Origin: Longitalea luteola
Lineage (GTDB): Bacteria > Bacteroidota > Bacteroidia > Chitinophagales > Chitinophagaceae
NCBI RefSeq assembly: GCF_017356035.1
Contig: NZ_JAFIQX010000001.1
Span: 248,001 to 312,000, forward strand
DNA length: 64,000 nucleotides
Direction: 5' to 3'
Part shown: in pieces, positions 17,090-25,524 of the stretch
Numbering within the stretch: the stretch's first letter is position 1
Layout of the letters: each line of letters opens with the position of its first letter
Notes under the pieces: generated by a model
Told to the model about the DNA's origin: nothing
The model's database searches: none
The model's input: the letters and a program-made list of their open reading frames with translations, nothing else
Translations under genes and position numbers: made by a program

Positions 17090-17689
17090 ATGTCGAATAG
17101 TCAAATTGTAAAAGATCCCATCAGAGAGGAAATTTTGAACGGAGCGCGGGAATTGTTCGAGCGGTTTGGGTTTAAAAAGACCACCATGGAAGATATTGCC
17201 CGGCAGATAGGCAAGTCGAAAAGCGCTTTATACTATTATTATAAGACAAAGGAAGAGATCTTTGAAGCAGTTATTCTAAATGATATTGAAGCTTCGCAGG
17301 CAAAAGTGGCAGATGCGGTAAAAAAGGAATCGTCGGCTCTCAGCAAGTTCCGGGTATTGTTTACCAGCCTGCTGGAGGATGTAAAATATAAAGCCAATAA
17401 ATTTTCGATTTTTAAAACAGACCTGTACGAGAATCATTTCCTGTTTGAGAATATCGTAAAAAAGCGCGATTCCTATATTGAAGAGCTGATAAAAGATATT
17501 CTTATTCTCGGCATCAGTCAGCAGGAAGTAAAAATGATGAACAATGCAGAAATGAGTTTGTGGGCGAAAATGATGAATATAACGTTAAAAGGCACGGCCA
17601 ATAAGATCTTCCTGGAAGATGAATTTAATTTAACGAACAGCCAACTGGTTTTTATAGCTGATACCTATTTTAATGGAGTAAGGTCATAA
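17090..17689 (+). CDS. TetR/AcrR-family transcriptional regulator
   Basis: A 199-residue TetR-type regulator, transcribed away from the efflux operon. The HTH is clear: ILNGARELFERFGFKKTTME, DIARQIGKSKSALYYYYKTK, EEIFEAVI. The C-terminal helical domain (residues ~75-199) would bind an effector but has no recognisable signature. It shares little with the other TetR beyond the HTH, so it is not a recent duplicate. Its target could be its own gene, the neighbouring efflux operon, or a distant locus. Confidence 0.9.
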   Translation: MSNSQIVKDPIREEILNGARELFERFGFKKTTMEDIARQIGKSKSALYYYYKTKEEIFEAVILNDIEASQAKVADAVKKESSALSKFRVLFTSLLEDVKYKANKFSIFKTDLYENHFLFENIVKKRDSYIEELIKDILILGISQQEVKMMNNAEMSLWAKMMNITLKGTANKIFLEDEFNLTNSQLVFIADTYFNGVRS

Positions 17690-17698
17690 TTGATAGAT

Positions 17699-17998
17699 CT
17701 CAAGAACCAAATCTCAAGAACCAAATCTCAAGAACCAAATAAGAGAACCAAAATCGCAAGAACCAAATAAGAGCAAAATCTCAAGAACCAAACTTTCAAG
17801 ATCCTACTGCAAGAACCAAATCGCAGGAAGTAAAAAATATTCCAAAGTGTAAGATCCATTCACCAAAAAATAAATCACAAAACCCAAAACGCTTCCCACA
17901 ACATTTGTTATTGGGATCAGTCTGGATCATGTGATTTATTATTTGTGTTCTTTTTCTGTGTTTTTTATTTGGTTCCTGGAATTTGCATGTTGAGATCT
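17699..17998. repeat. Spacer of degenerate CAAGAACCAAATCT repeats
   Basis: From 17699 to about 17830 the 14-base word CAAGAACCAAATCT is repeated with variants (AAGAGAACCAAAATCG, CGCAAGAACCAAAT). The remainder holds T-rich text ending in the opposite orientation (TTTATTTGGTTCCTGG). It separates tetR from the convergent susD gene. The same words in reverse complement make up the array at 35.2 kb. I see no gene here and no clear terminator. Confidence 0.8.
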
Positions 17999-19465
17999 TT
18001 AATCAACATCCCACCAAACAGGTTCATAGATCTGCCTGATGCCCGGGAAGTTCACGTTCCTTGTTACCTCGGAACTCGGATACAGTAAACGTGCCGGCAA
18101 TCTCTCATCTCCTAATGCGGTTGCCAATGATACGGTAAAGAAATCCGGGTAACCGGTACGCCGCCATTCCGTCCATGCTTCAAAACCCTGATTGCCTGTC
18201 ATGGCCAGCCATTTTTGAATGATGATTGCCCTGATCTGTGCTTCTGTTCCACCACCTGGCCATTGAGCAGCAGGGGCAGAAGCCAGGTATGTATCAACAC
18301 CATTCACATTATAAGATTCAAAACTCGCTCTTATACCTTGCCTGAATAGGCTGGCAGCAGTTTGGCCTGAAGTTAACCATCCTCTTACAACTGCTTCTGC
18401 CTGCAGAAAATAACTTTCAGCGGCCGACATGAATTTTACAGGTGCATTGGCCGACTGGTCATTTCTTCCGTTAGCGCCCACCGCAGCCGATGGTAAACTG
18501 AATACGCGGGTGTTGGTTCGGTAAGAGCCTTGTTTGATCCCAATGATAGAATCGATGGTGCCGGCCGTATTTCTATATCTGTCAAAGAAAACATCTGCCC
18601 GCGGATCGCGGTTTTGTGTCATGAATTTAGCCACTGTTTCGCTGGCTACCATGTTTTGTACGCGGCTTAAGCCCAGCATTTCCGAGAACAATGGATTCTG
18701 GTTACCACCAACGGCACTGTATTCAATTTGTGCATCGTCTTCCAGGAACTCGGCGCCGTTCAGGGTGGCAATGCCGGCGGCGGCTTTTTGCGGCGCCACT
18801 TCTGACAATCGTAACAAAGCCCGCAATTTGAAAGTATTGGCAAAGCGTAACCACTGCTCCATATCGCCCTGGAAGATCAGGTCATCTGAACCCGGGTGAA
18901 CCTCTGCGTCTACGTCTATTAATGAAATAGCACGGTCAACAAACGCAAGTATGCTGTCATATACCTGCTGCTGCGGATTGTAAGCAGGGTTGGTAATAGC
19001 CGGGTTAGCCGTTTGCGTTAACGGAACGTCGCCAAATGCATCTGTTGCTAACTGAAATGCATAGGCTTTCATTAAATAGGCAATGGCAGTATATTGATTG
19101 GAGGCCGCCTTGCCCTGTGTAAGGTTTAATATTTCCTGTATATCGGCTATCGCATCGGAATACAACATTCTCCAGGGTCTGTCGAAAGAAGTAGTTGTTA
19201 CCGAGTATTGATCGAGGCTTCTGTATTGCGATGAAGTTGGATTTTGTGTCCAGTACTGGGCCCAGATGCTGCCATGGATCTGGAGTGGATTGCCAAGCGC
19301 ATGGCCGATGGCGGCCTGCACGGAAGGCAGCAATAACTCAACAGAAGCATTGGATGCCAGGTTGGGGTTATCGTTGGTATCCAAAAACTTTTTACAACCG
19401 CTGATGCCGGTCACGATAACCAGTAAAAACAGCAGCCATTTGTATCTTATATGGATAGTTGTCAT
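17999..19465 (-). CDS. SusD/RagB-family outer-membrane lipoprotein
   Basis: A 488-residue SusD-like surface lipoprotein that would act as glycan- or nutrient-binding lid on the SusC channel encoded just upstream. The signal peptide ends in a lipobox (VTGISGCKKFLDTNDNPN, Cys near residue 24). The typical SusD stretches are present: AYLMKAYAFQLATDAFGDVPLTQ (helical TPR-like region), MSAAESYFLQAEAVVRGW, and IIIQKWLAMTGNQGFEAWTEWRRTGYP, which is typical of the SusD-like_2 subgroup. The start lies 23 bases after the susC stop. No glycosidase, regulator or kinase is beside the pair, so the ligand cannot be guessed. Confidence 0.9.
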   Translation of the reverse strand: MTTIHIRYKWLLFLLVIVTGISGCKKFLDTNDNPNLASNASVELLLPSVQAAIGHALGNPLQIHGSIWAQYWTQNPTSSQYRSLDQYSVTTTSFDRPWRMLYSDAIADIQEILNLTQGKAASNQYTAIAYLMKAYAFQLATDAFGDVPLTQTANPAITNPAYNPQQQVYDSILAFVDRAISLIDVDAEVHPGSDDLIFQGDMEQWLRFANTFKLRALLRLSEVAPQKAAAGIATLNGAEFLEDDAQIEYSAVGGNQNPLFSEMLGLSRVQNMVASETVAKFMTQNRDPRADVFFDRYRNTAGTIDSIIGIKQGSYRTNTRVFSLPSAAVGANGRNDQSANAPVKFMSAAESYFLQAEAVVRGWLTSGQTAASLFRQGIRASFESYNVNGVDTYLASAPAAQWPGGGTEAQIRAIIIQKWLAMTGNQGFEAWTEWRRTGYPDFFTVSLATALGDERLPARLLYPSSEVTRNVNFPGIRQIYEPVWWDVD

Positions 19466-19488
19466 ATCTCAGCTATTTTGTAGGTTAA

Positions 19489-22400
19489 TCAGAAGCTGGC
19501 GCTTATGTTAAAGCCAAAATTCCGTTGTGAGGGCTGGGCAGTAAAGTCAAAGCCCTGCAGGTTGGTGGCGCCGGCCGAGTTAATTTCCGGATCAATGTAT
19601 TTATTCTGTGATGGTGTCCACAACACGAGGTTATTCCCGAATATGCCCACTGTTAGATCGCCCAGGAACGAATTCCTAAGTACACTCTTCGGGATCCTGT
19701 AACTCAGGCTCATTTCGCGCAGTTTGACGTAAGAGGCGTCTATTACGTTCCGCCCATAAGGCAGATTGCTGAAGTAATCCTGCGGTAGAAGCCGTGCATC
19801 GGTATTGGTCACCAGTTTGTCTGTCTGGTCGTAATACACTGAATTGGGAAATATATAAGGTTCCCGTCCATATTCTATTGTTTCGTACGATGTACCAACA
19901 AAAGCCATGATGTCTTTTGTGCGGGAAACGAACTGTCCGCCCTGTTTTGTATCAAAAAGAATATTGAACGTAAATCCTTTGTAGCGGGCAGTGGCGCCCA
20001 GGGATGCTAAATAATCCGGGTTGTATGAACCAAAATAAACGGCGCCTGGTGTTTCAAGCGGAATGCCGCTGGAAGGATCCACGATAACTCTTCCCAGGGA
20101 ATCATGCAGGATATCTACGCCATAGAAAGTTCCGTATGGTTTTCCTTCTGCTGCTACGGCCGACATATCGGCTAATCCACCCAACGATACCTGCGTTACG
20201 CCTTCCAGTTCAAGATCAACCACCTTGTTGCGATTGCGGGTGTAGGTACCAAACAGTTCCAGTGAAAATCCTCCCTGGGTTCGTATAGGAGTGCCCCGTA
20301 AGCTGATCTCAATACCTTTATTTTCTACAATACCCCCATTGATCACCATACTGGTAAATCCAGATGCTTCTGATATAGGAATGGTAAGTATCTGGTCTTT
20401 TGATCTGTTCTGGTAATAAGAGAAATCAAGGTACAACCGGTTGTTCCATAAATTGAGTTCGGCGCCCACTTCATAGGCTGTGGTGATCTCGGGTTTCAGG
20501 TTGGGATTTCCGATCCGTCCGAACCTGGTGATACCGGGTATCCCGTTGAAAGGAAATGTTGTGCTTCCGAAATTTCCTTCGATCTCGGGCCTTGCGAAAT
20601 AATTGTTGAGCAGGAACGGGCTGGCATCGTTACCCACCTGTGCTACACTGGCGCGTATTTTACCATAGTTCAGCGCATCAGCTAATGGCCCGTCTTTCAT
20701 CAATTCTGTAAACACAAAAGAGGCACTGGCACTTGGGTAAAAGAAAGACCTGTTATCTTCCGGCAGGGTAGATGACCAGTCGTTACGGGCTGTAAGGTCG
20801 AGGAAAAGCATTTCCCGGAAACCCATCGTCAATTGCGCATATAAACCCATTAACCGCCGGCGGCTGAATTCATTGAAGTTATATACGGGCCCATTGCTGT
20901 TATCCAGATTGTACCATCCGGGTACTATAAGTCCGAATGATTCATTGGTGCTGGCATCCAGGATAGAAGACACCCTTTGCCGGATATTGTGTCCCAGCAT
21001 TAAACTTCCGGTGAAATCATCGCCAACATTTTTCTTGGCGGTGATCATAAGGTCATGCACGATTTCACTGATATTGAAATTATTTTCCCGGTACTGGCCT
21101 ACTTCCGATTGAACATTTGAGCGGGAGTAGTTGCCGGTTGTTTCATCTGCCGGGTAATAAGTGAATTTAGGATACATGAACCTTCTGCGGTCTGAGTATA
21201 CATCGGCGCCCACTCTTTCAACGATACTGAGCCATTTAAACGGCTCGTACGTGATCGTGAAGTTTCCGATGATACGGTCCAGTTCATTTTCATTTTTATA
21301 GTTCTGTAAAATATAATATGGACTTACCGTATAACCTCCGTAAAAGCCATAAACCTGCTCACCGCGTTCGTTCAGGAATCCGTAACCATAATAAGGATTG
21401 TTCAGATCGCCCATTTTATCAATCGGGATATCACGTGGTGTTTGCATCACGTTGTCATAAACAGATCCTGGGCCCTGTCCGCCCTGTACGAGGTTACTGT
21501 TCAGCCTGCTGTAGTTGACACCAATGCTGGCAGAGAACTTATTATTGAAATGGGCAGTACCATTGAACCGGGCGTTGTACCTGTTATAATTGTCCTTTTT
21601 TGTAGGCATGATACCATCGGAGTTCAGGCTGTTGAGCGATAAATAGAAAGTTGTTTTTTCGCCCGACCCTGCGAATGATACTGTGTTACTGATCATTCTT
21701 CCGGTCTCAAAGAACTTCCTTATGTTGTCTTCCTGTGCCGAATACGGTTTTTGTTGCCGTACGCCATTGATCTCCTGTCCCCATTCCTGCATTTCGCCGG
21801 TAAAAGGAGGTCCCCAGCTCCAGTTCTCTATCGGGTCAAGATAATACTCCAGCGTATTGTCTGGATTTATATCAACGGCATAGCCCTGGCCAAAACTGTT
21901 CTGGAACCTGGGCAGTCGCAGGATGTTTGAAAAAGTGGTTGTTGAACTTACTGTTACTTCCGTTTTCTGGCCTCTTCTTCCAGATTTGGTGGTAATTACC
22001 ACTGCTCCATTGGAGGCTCTGGAACCATACAGTGCCGCCGCTGTGGGACCCTTTAATACGGTGATGGATTCTATATCCTCGGGGTTGATATCATTTCCGC
22101 GGTTACCGAAGTTGACGGTGCTTCTGGGGTCAACAACCCCGCTGTTTTGCGTAGTGCGTACATCGCTTCCGCCGAGAAAGTCGGAGTTATCGATAGGGAT
22201 ACCATCTATTACCATGAGGGCCTGGTTGTTGCCCGTGATTGAGGATCCGCCTCGCAATACGATGCGGGATGAACTGTTGGGAGCGCCGGCTGTGCTGGTA
22301 ATATTTACACCGGCAACCTTTCCCTGTAAAGCGTTTAACGGACTGGTGTTCCGCCCTGTCAGCAGTTCTTCACTTCTTACCACCGGGGCTGAATATCCCA

Positions 22401-22806
22401 GTGATCTTTTGTCGCGCCGGATGGCGTTGGCTGTAACGATCGTTTCAACGAGTGTACCGGCTTCTACCTGTAAGGTAACGTCAATGACATTGCGGTTCCT
22501 TACCGGCACTTCCATCGTTTGATAACCTACAAAGCTGAAAACAAGTGTTGCATTGCTTTCAACATTGGCGAAGTTGTACTGTCCGCTTGCATCTGTTGAG
22601 GTGCCCGTGTTGGTACCTTTGATTGTAACAGATACACCTTCAAGTGGTTGCTGATCGTTTGAGGAAGTTACTCTTCCGCTTACCGGAATAAATCTTTTCT
22701 CTGGTTCCCCGGTTGCATCGGCAGACGGGGGTAGTGATAGAAAGAGAAGGAGGGAAAGGATGGAGCAATAGAGAATCCTGTTTTGGTTGAGATCAATTTT
22801 TATCAT
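19489..22806 (-). CDS. SusC/RagA-family TonB-dependent outer-membrane transporter
   Basis: A 1105-residue TonB-linked channel. After the signal peptide there is a carboxypeptidase-regulatory-like domain (FIPVSGRVTSSNDQQPLEGV, then DASGQYNFANVESNATLVFS), then the plug domain with the SusC signature (APNSSSRIVLRGGSSITGNN, DIESITVLKGPTAAALYGSR, ASNGAVVITTKSGRRGQ), then a 22-stranded-type barrel ending in the aromatic residue of NISASF. It forms a two-gene operon with the SusD at 17999. No TonB-interacting anti-sigma/STN domain is present, so regulation is not through a classical FecR circuit visible here. Confidence 0.93.
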   Translation of the reverse strand: MIKIDLNQNRILYCSILSLLLFLSLPPSADATGEPEKRFIPVSGRVTSSNDQQPLEGVSVTIKGTNTGTSTDASGQYNFANVESNATLVFSFVGYQTMEVPVRNRNVIDVTLQVEAGTLVETIVTANAIRRDKRSLGYSAPVVRSEELLTGRNTSPLNALQGKVAGVNITSTAGAPNSSSRIVLRGGSSITGNNQALMVIDGIPIDNSDFLGGSDVRTTQNSGVVDPRSTVNFGNRGNDINPEDIESITVLKGPTAAALYGSRASNGAVVITTKSGRRGQKTEVTVSSTTTFSNILRLPRFQNSFGQGYAVDINPDNTLEYYLDPIENWSWGPPFTGEMQEWGQEINGVRQQKPYSAQEDNIRKFFETGRMISNTVSFAGSGEKTTFYLSLNSLNSDGIMPTKKDNYNRYNARFNGTAHFNNKFSASIGVNYSRLNSNLVQGGQGPGSVYDNVMQTPRDIPIDKMGDLNNPYYGYGFLNERGEQVYGFYGGYTVSPYYILQNYKNENELDRIIGNFTITYEPFKWLSIVERVGADVYSDRRRFMYPKFTYYPADETTGNYSRSNVQSEVGQYRENNFNISEIVHDLMITAKKNVGDDFTGSLMLGHNIRQRVSSILDASTNESFGLIVPGWYNLDNSNGPVYNFNEFSRRRLMGLYAQLTMGFREMLFLDLTARNDWSSTLPEDNRSFFYPSASASFVFTELMKDGPLADALNYGKIRASVAQVGNDASPFLLNNYFARPEIEGNFGSTTFPFNGIPGITRFGRIGNPNLKPEITTAYEVGAELNLWNNRLYLDFSYYQNRSKDQILTIPISEASGFTSMVINGGIVENKGIEISLRGTPIRTQGGFSLELFGTYTRNRNKVVDLELEGVTQVSLGGLADMSAVAAEGKPYGTFYGVDILHDSLGRVIVDPSSGIPLETPGAVYFGSYNPDYLASLGATARYKGFTFNILFDTKQGGQFVSRTKDIMAFVGTSYETIEYGREPYIFPNSVYYDQTDKLVTNTDARLLPQDYFSNLPYGRNVIDASYVKLREMSLSYRIPKSVLRNSFLGDLTVGIFGNNLVLWTPSQNKYIDPEINSAGATNLQGFDFTAQPSQRNFGFNISASF

Positions 22807-23051
22807 AGCCGTCAGTTTAAAAAGTGCACAAAATGATCTGTTTGGGCAAGGATATCCCCTGATATAAATGTCTTAGCTAAGCTTGTAAGCCTTCACAGAA
22901 ATAACTTTTGAATTGCTGAAAATTTCATGCCCAGTCATGCCAAATATTCGTGATGTGTATGATGTTTCTGCAGGGCGAGTTAAAAATTATAAAATAGAAC
23001 GAATTAAAAGATTAACAGTTATAACCTGGAAGTTCAACGAATGGCTATGGA

Positions 23052-23071
23052 TTTATGACCATGGTCATAAA
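23052..23071. promoter_or_regulatory. Perfect 20-bp palindrome (possible operator)
   Basis: TTTATGACCATGGTCATAAA is fully self-complementary. It lies immediately beside a terminator hairpin and about 245 bases upstream of the susC start. A dimeric regulator-binding site is possible; an RNA hairpin with no loop is unlikely. No second copy was seen in the window. Confidence 0.4.
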
Positions 23072-23105
23072 AAAAAGCCGTATCGGGAAGTGATACAGCT
23101 TTTTA
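23071..23105 (-). terminator. Intrinsic terminator downstream of the GlsB-like gene
   Basis: AAAAAGC and GTATC pair with GATAC and GCTTTTT around a GGGAAGT loop with one internal mismatch. The A- and T-rich flanks would let it work on both strands. On the minus strand it lies about 80 bases past the stop of the gene at 23184. Confidence 0.72.
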
Positions 23106-23183
23106 CTAAATCATCAATTTTTATATATCGATCAATATTGAACCGATTAGTTATTGTGGTTACGTTAGGTGACTATGCCTGTT

Positions 23184-23474
23184 CTAATACCGGTTCCTTC
23201 CGAAGATAGCGCCCCTGATAAGTGCTATGATCAATGTAAATACCGCCGATCCTACCACGGCCCAAATTATGGGAAAAGTTTTTCCACCTACTTTTATGGC
23301 AAATATTTCGGGTAAGCCGAATTTACCGGCGATCCATAGTCCGATCCAGGCGCCGATAAAACCAACAACGATCGATACCAAACAGCCGCCCAGGTCGTAG
23401 CCCGCCAGGGACTGACCAACCGCCCCGCAAATGGCTGCAATAACCAGTAGGATCAATAACTCTGTGAGTGTCAT
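23184..23474 (-). CDS. GlsB/YeaQ/YmgE-family stress-associated membrane protein
   Basis: A 96-residue inner-membrane protein of the transglycosylase-associated/GlsB family, with three hydrophobic segments: LTELLILLVIAAICGAVGQS, DLGGCLVSIVVGFIGAWIGL, and IIWAVVGSAVFTLIIALI. Glycine-rich GFIGAWIG spacing is typical. I took the ATG at 23474 (MTLTELL) rather than a frame extension starting at 23507, because homologous proteins usually start within a few residues of the first helix. Family members are linked to general stress, but no biochemical activity is established. An inverted repeat TTATTCAA-TGT-TTGAATAA at 23485-23503 sits just upstream of the start and might be regulatory. Confidence 0.82.
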   Translation of the reverse strand: MTLTELLILLVIAAICGAVGQSLAGYDLGGCLVSIVVGFIGAWIGLWIAGKFGLPEIFAIKVGGKTFPIIWAVVGSAVFTLIIALIRGAIFGRNRY

Positions 23475-23628
23475 AGTGTAAAGTTTATTCAATGTTTGAA
23501 TAAGCAATTTGAGTGCCGCATTGATGTACCAACAACTGGAACGCCATTTTTATGTACTTCCATAAAGGAAGACGTATTGAGCCCCGTCAACAGGAAACGG
23601 GCGCCATTGAAACAGGAAGGAGGTAAGT

Positions 23629-24738
23629 ATGTGGACTTTAACGGCTGATAAAGACTGGGCCCATCTGCATGACCGGTTCGACTGGGTTCGGGATATGGAT
23701 GCTGTTCCCCAGGACCCGGCATATCATGCAGAAGGTAACGTGGCTATCCATACGCAGATGGTCATGGAAGCACTGCAACAACTGGAAGGGTTCAAACAAC
23801 TTTCGCCGCAGCAAAAGGAGATCCTATGGGCGGCCGCTCTCTTGCACGATGTGGAGAAACGGTCGACCACCGTACACGAAGCCGATGGCCGGATAACATC
23901 GAAGGGCCATTCGAAAAAAGGCGCCATGACCACGCGGCGGATCTTATATGCCGAAGAACCTGCGCCATTCGCCATTCGCGAACAGATCGTACAACTGGTG
24001 CGGCTGCATGGTCAGCCCATTTGGGCTATGGAAAAGCGAGACCCAATATGGACCGTCATCGAATCCAGTTTGATGATTGATACTAAGTTGCTCGCCCTGC
24101 TGGCAAGAGCAGATGCATTGGGAAGGATCAGTCCCGACCAGGCTGATCTCTTATATCGCATCGGGTTGTTTGAAACTTTGTGCCAGGAGCAGGATTGTTG
24201 GGGCAAACCCAGGGAATTTAAAACACCCAATGCCCGGTTTAAATACTTTCAAAATCCGAAGAACGGGCCCGATTTTGTTCCCTTTGATGATTTTGGCCCA
24301 ACAGTGATCCTGATGAGTGGTTTGCCGGGCGCCGGCAAGGATACTTATGTTCAACAGCATTATAAAGACTGGCCAGCCATAAACCTGGACCATATACGAA
24401 GGGAGCATAAAATTACGGCCACCGACAAAAGCGGCAATGGCAGGGCAGTGCAACTGGCCAAGGAAAAAGCGCGTGAGTGCTTGCGCAAAAAGCAGGGCTT
24501 TGTTTGGAATGCCACGAACATCACCCGGCAGATGCGCAGCCAGTTGATAGAACTGTTCATTACATATAAGGCCTATGTTAAAATAGTGTATGTGGAAGTG
24601 CCTTATCAAAAGTTACATGGACAGAACAAAGGCCGCGAGGCGGTTGTGCCGGACAGGGCTGTGGACAAGTTGGTGTCGAAACTGGAAGTGCCGGCACCCT
24701 GGGAAGCGCATGAGGTCATCTATCACGTTACAGATTGA
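23629..24738 (+). CDS. HD-Pnk: HD-domain phosphoesterase fused to 5'-OH polynucleotide kinase (nucleic-acid end healing)
   Basis: A 369-residue two-domain protein. Residues ~30-165 form an HD phosphohydrolase domain (His33, His41, the HD pair His73-Asp74 in ALLHDVEK, His94, His127 in VRLHGQP and a late Asp near 162). Residues ~225-369 form a P-loop kinase: GLPGAGKDT at 231-239, NLDHIRREH with the likely general base Asp, then NATNITRQMR and a basic lid. This architecture and length match HD-Pnk described in Runella slithyformis, where the HD part removes 2',3'-cyclic and 3' phosphates and the kinase phosphorylates 5'-OH ends. It therefore probably heals broken RNA or DNA ends. A strong Shine-Dalgarno-like AGGAAGGAGG precedes the ATG. 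No RNA ligase gene is adjacent: the neighbours are on the opposite strand and a terminator follows. Confidence 0.85.
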   Translation: MWTLTADKDWAHLHDRFDWVRDMDAVPQDPAYHAEGNVAIHTQMVMEALQQLEGFKQLSPQQKEILWAAALLHDVEKRSTTVHEADGRITSKGHSKKGAMTTRRILYAEEPAPFAIREQIVQLVRLHGQPIWAMEKRDPIWTVIESSLMIDTKLLALLARADALGRISPDQADLLYRIGLFETLCQEQDCWGKPREFKTPNARFKYFQNPKNGPDFVPFDDFGPTVILMSGLPGAGKDTYVQQHYKDWPAINLDHIRREHKITATDKSGNGRAVQLAKEKARECLRKKQGFVWNATNITRQMRSQLIELFITYKAYVKIVYVEVPYQKLHGQNKGREAVVPDRAVDKLVSKLEVPAPWEAHEVIYHVTD

Positions 24739-24746
24739 GATAAAGC

Positions 24747-24780
24747 AGAACGGCCTCAATGAGGCCGTTCTTTTTTCTTT
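24747..24780 (+). terminator. Intrinsic terminator of the HD-Pnk gene
   Basis: A 12-bp perfect stem AGAACGGCCTCA / TGAGGCCGTTCT followed by TTTTTTCTTT, starting eight bases after the HD-Pnk stop codon. Confidence 0.93.
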
Positions 24781-25251
24781 TTAAATCTCCGCTTGTTGTT
24801 CCGGAAGAAAGTCAGTTCCATCTGGCCGGCGAACCCGTTCAATCACAAAAAAGTATTTAATATAATGATAAGGAACCCACAGATCGGTAAAACCAGGTGC
24901 AGGGTTATAGCTATGCAGGCAAACCATATCGGCATCGGAATCTTCGGCTGTTGTTTTGATAGCGCAGGGGCTTTTCAATAAGCAATATTGTTCACCCTTA
25001 TAATCAATAATAAAGACCATCGGGCGGTGCAGGGGAATATCAGTTATGGTATTGATCGACAGCAGTCGGCCCAGTACCAGGCTGCCGCCGGGAATTGACC
25101 TGGCCGTACCATCGGTCATGCTATTGCCCTGGTTGGGAAACCAATAGTATTGTTCGCCTGCCAGCTTTCCAGGCGTATCGATATAATACTTCGGTTTACC
25201 CAGTGCTTTTTTTAACGCCTCATCCTCATTATTATTTGTCATGTGATCCAT
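24781..25251 (-). CDS. S24 (LexA/UmuD-type) peptidase-like protein without HTH domain
   Basis: A 156-residue protein with a LexA/UmuD-like peptidase fold signature. FPNQGNSMTDG (Ser44) corresponds to the G-D-S-M nucleophile motif, RSIPGGSLVLG to the following 'iP.Gd.v.g' strand, and YKGEQYCLLKS (Lys93) to the general-base lysine region. Such domains self-cleave repressors or process mutagenesis proteins. The ~35 residues before the domain are too few for a DNA-binding HTH and contain no obvious cleavage Ala-Gly or Cys-Gly site, so this is not a LexA or phage cI repressor. No umuC-like polymerase is beside it. It ends head-to-head with the HD-Pnk terminator. A second in-frame Met (residue 4) may be the true start. 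The family call is by motif only. Confidence 0.62.
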   Translation of the reverse strand: MDHMTNNNEDEALKKALGKPKYYIDTPGKLAGEQYYWFPNQGNSMTDGTARSIPGGSLVLGRLLSINTITDIPLHRPMVFIIDYKGEQYCLLKSPCAIKTTAEDSDADMVCLHSYNPAPGFTDLWVPYHYIKYFFVIERVRRPDGTDFLPEQQAEI

Positions 25252-25524
25252 ACAGTGCCGCTTGGATGATAAAGTTACATTATAAGCGGTTGTTGGCTGT
25301 TAATCCGGTTAATCATTGGCCGCAAATGCTGGTTCTGGTTTTTTATGGGATTTCCATTGCTTTTCGTAGCATGCGTCATCCTTCTTTCTTTGCCCGTGCG
25401 CAGGAAAGAAGATGAGGACCATTTCAGGGTACACTGATTTTTTATAGCAGCATCAGTAAGCTCAATGGCCGGATAAAAAAGCCTTCCCATAAAAATGGGA
25501 AGGCTTCGTTATATTGAGAATTTA
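25252..25524. other. Spacer upstream of the S24-like gene
   Basis: Contains the S24-like gene's leader and the porP terminator. Short frames on both strands have no family signal. I see no repeat array here, unlike most other spacers of this window. Confidence 0.5.
25475..25506 (-). terminator. Intrinsic terminator of the adhesin-porP operon
   Basis: AAGCCTTCCCAT and ATGGGAAGGCTT pair over an AAAA loop. On the minus strand a T6 run follows. It lies about 20 bases after the porP stop codon. Confidence 0.92.

Larger units (their letters stand above)
22807..23183. other. Intergenic region between susC and a GlsB-like gene
   Basis: This 377-base stretch holds the susC leader, an AT-rich segment, a 20-bp perfect palindrome and a terminator (both listed separately). 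No protein-coding frame is convincing: a 98-codon plus-strand frame overlaps the palindrome and terminator and lacks any family signal. No TAnnTTTG box matches exactly upstream of susC; the nearest is TCATTTTG on the minus strand. Confidence 0.6.

Noticed and set aside
17999-22806. A complete polysaccharide utilisation locus
   Set aside because: Only the SusC/SusD pair is present; no glycosidase, regulator or sugar kinase is adjacent on either side.
22913-23209. 98-codon plus-strand gene
   Set aside because: It spans the palindrome and terminator and overlaps the GlsB-like gene end; composition is not coding-like.
24781-25251. LexA or phage repressor
   Set aside because: The S24-like motifs are present but no HTH region precedes them.
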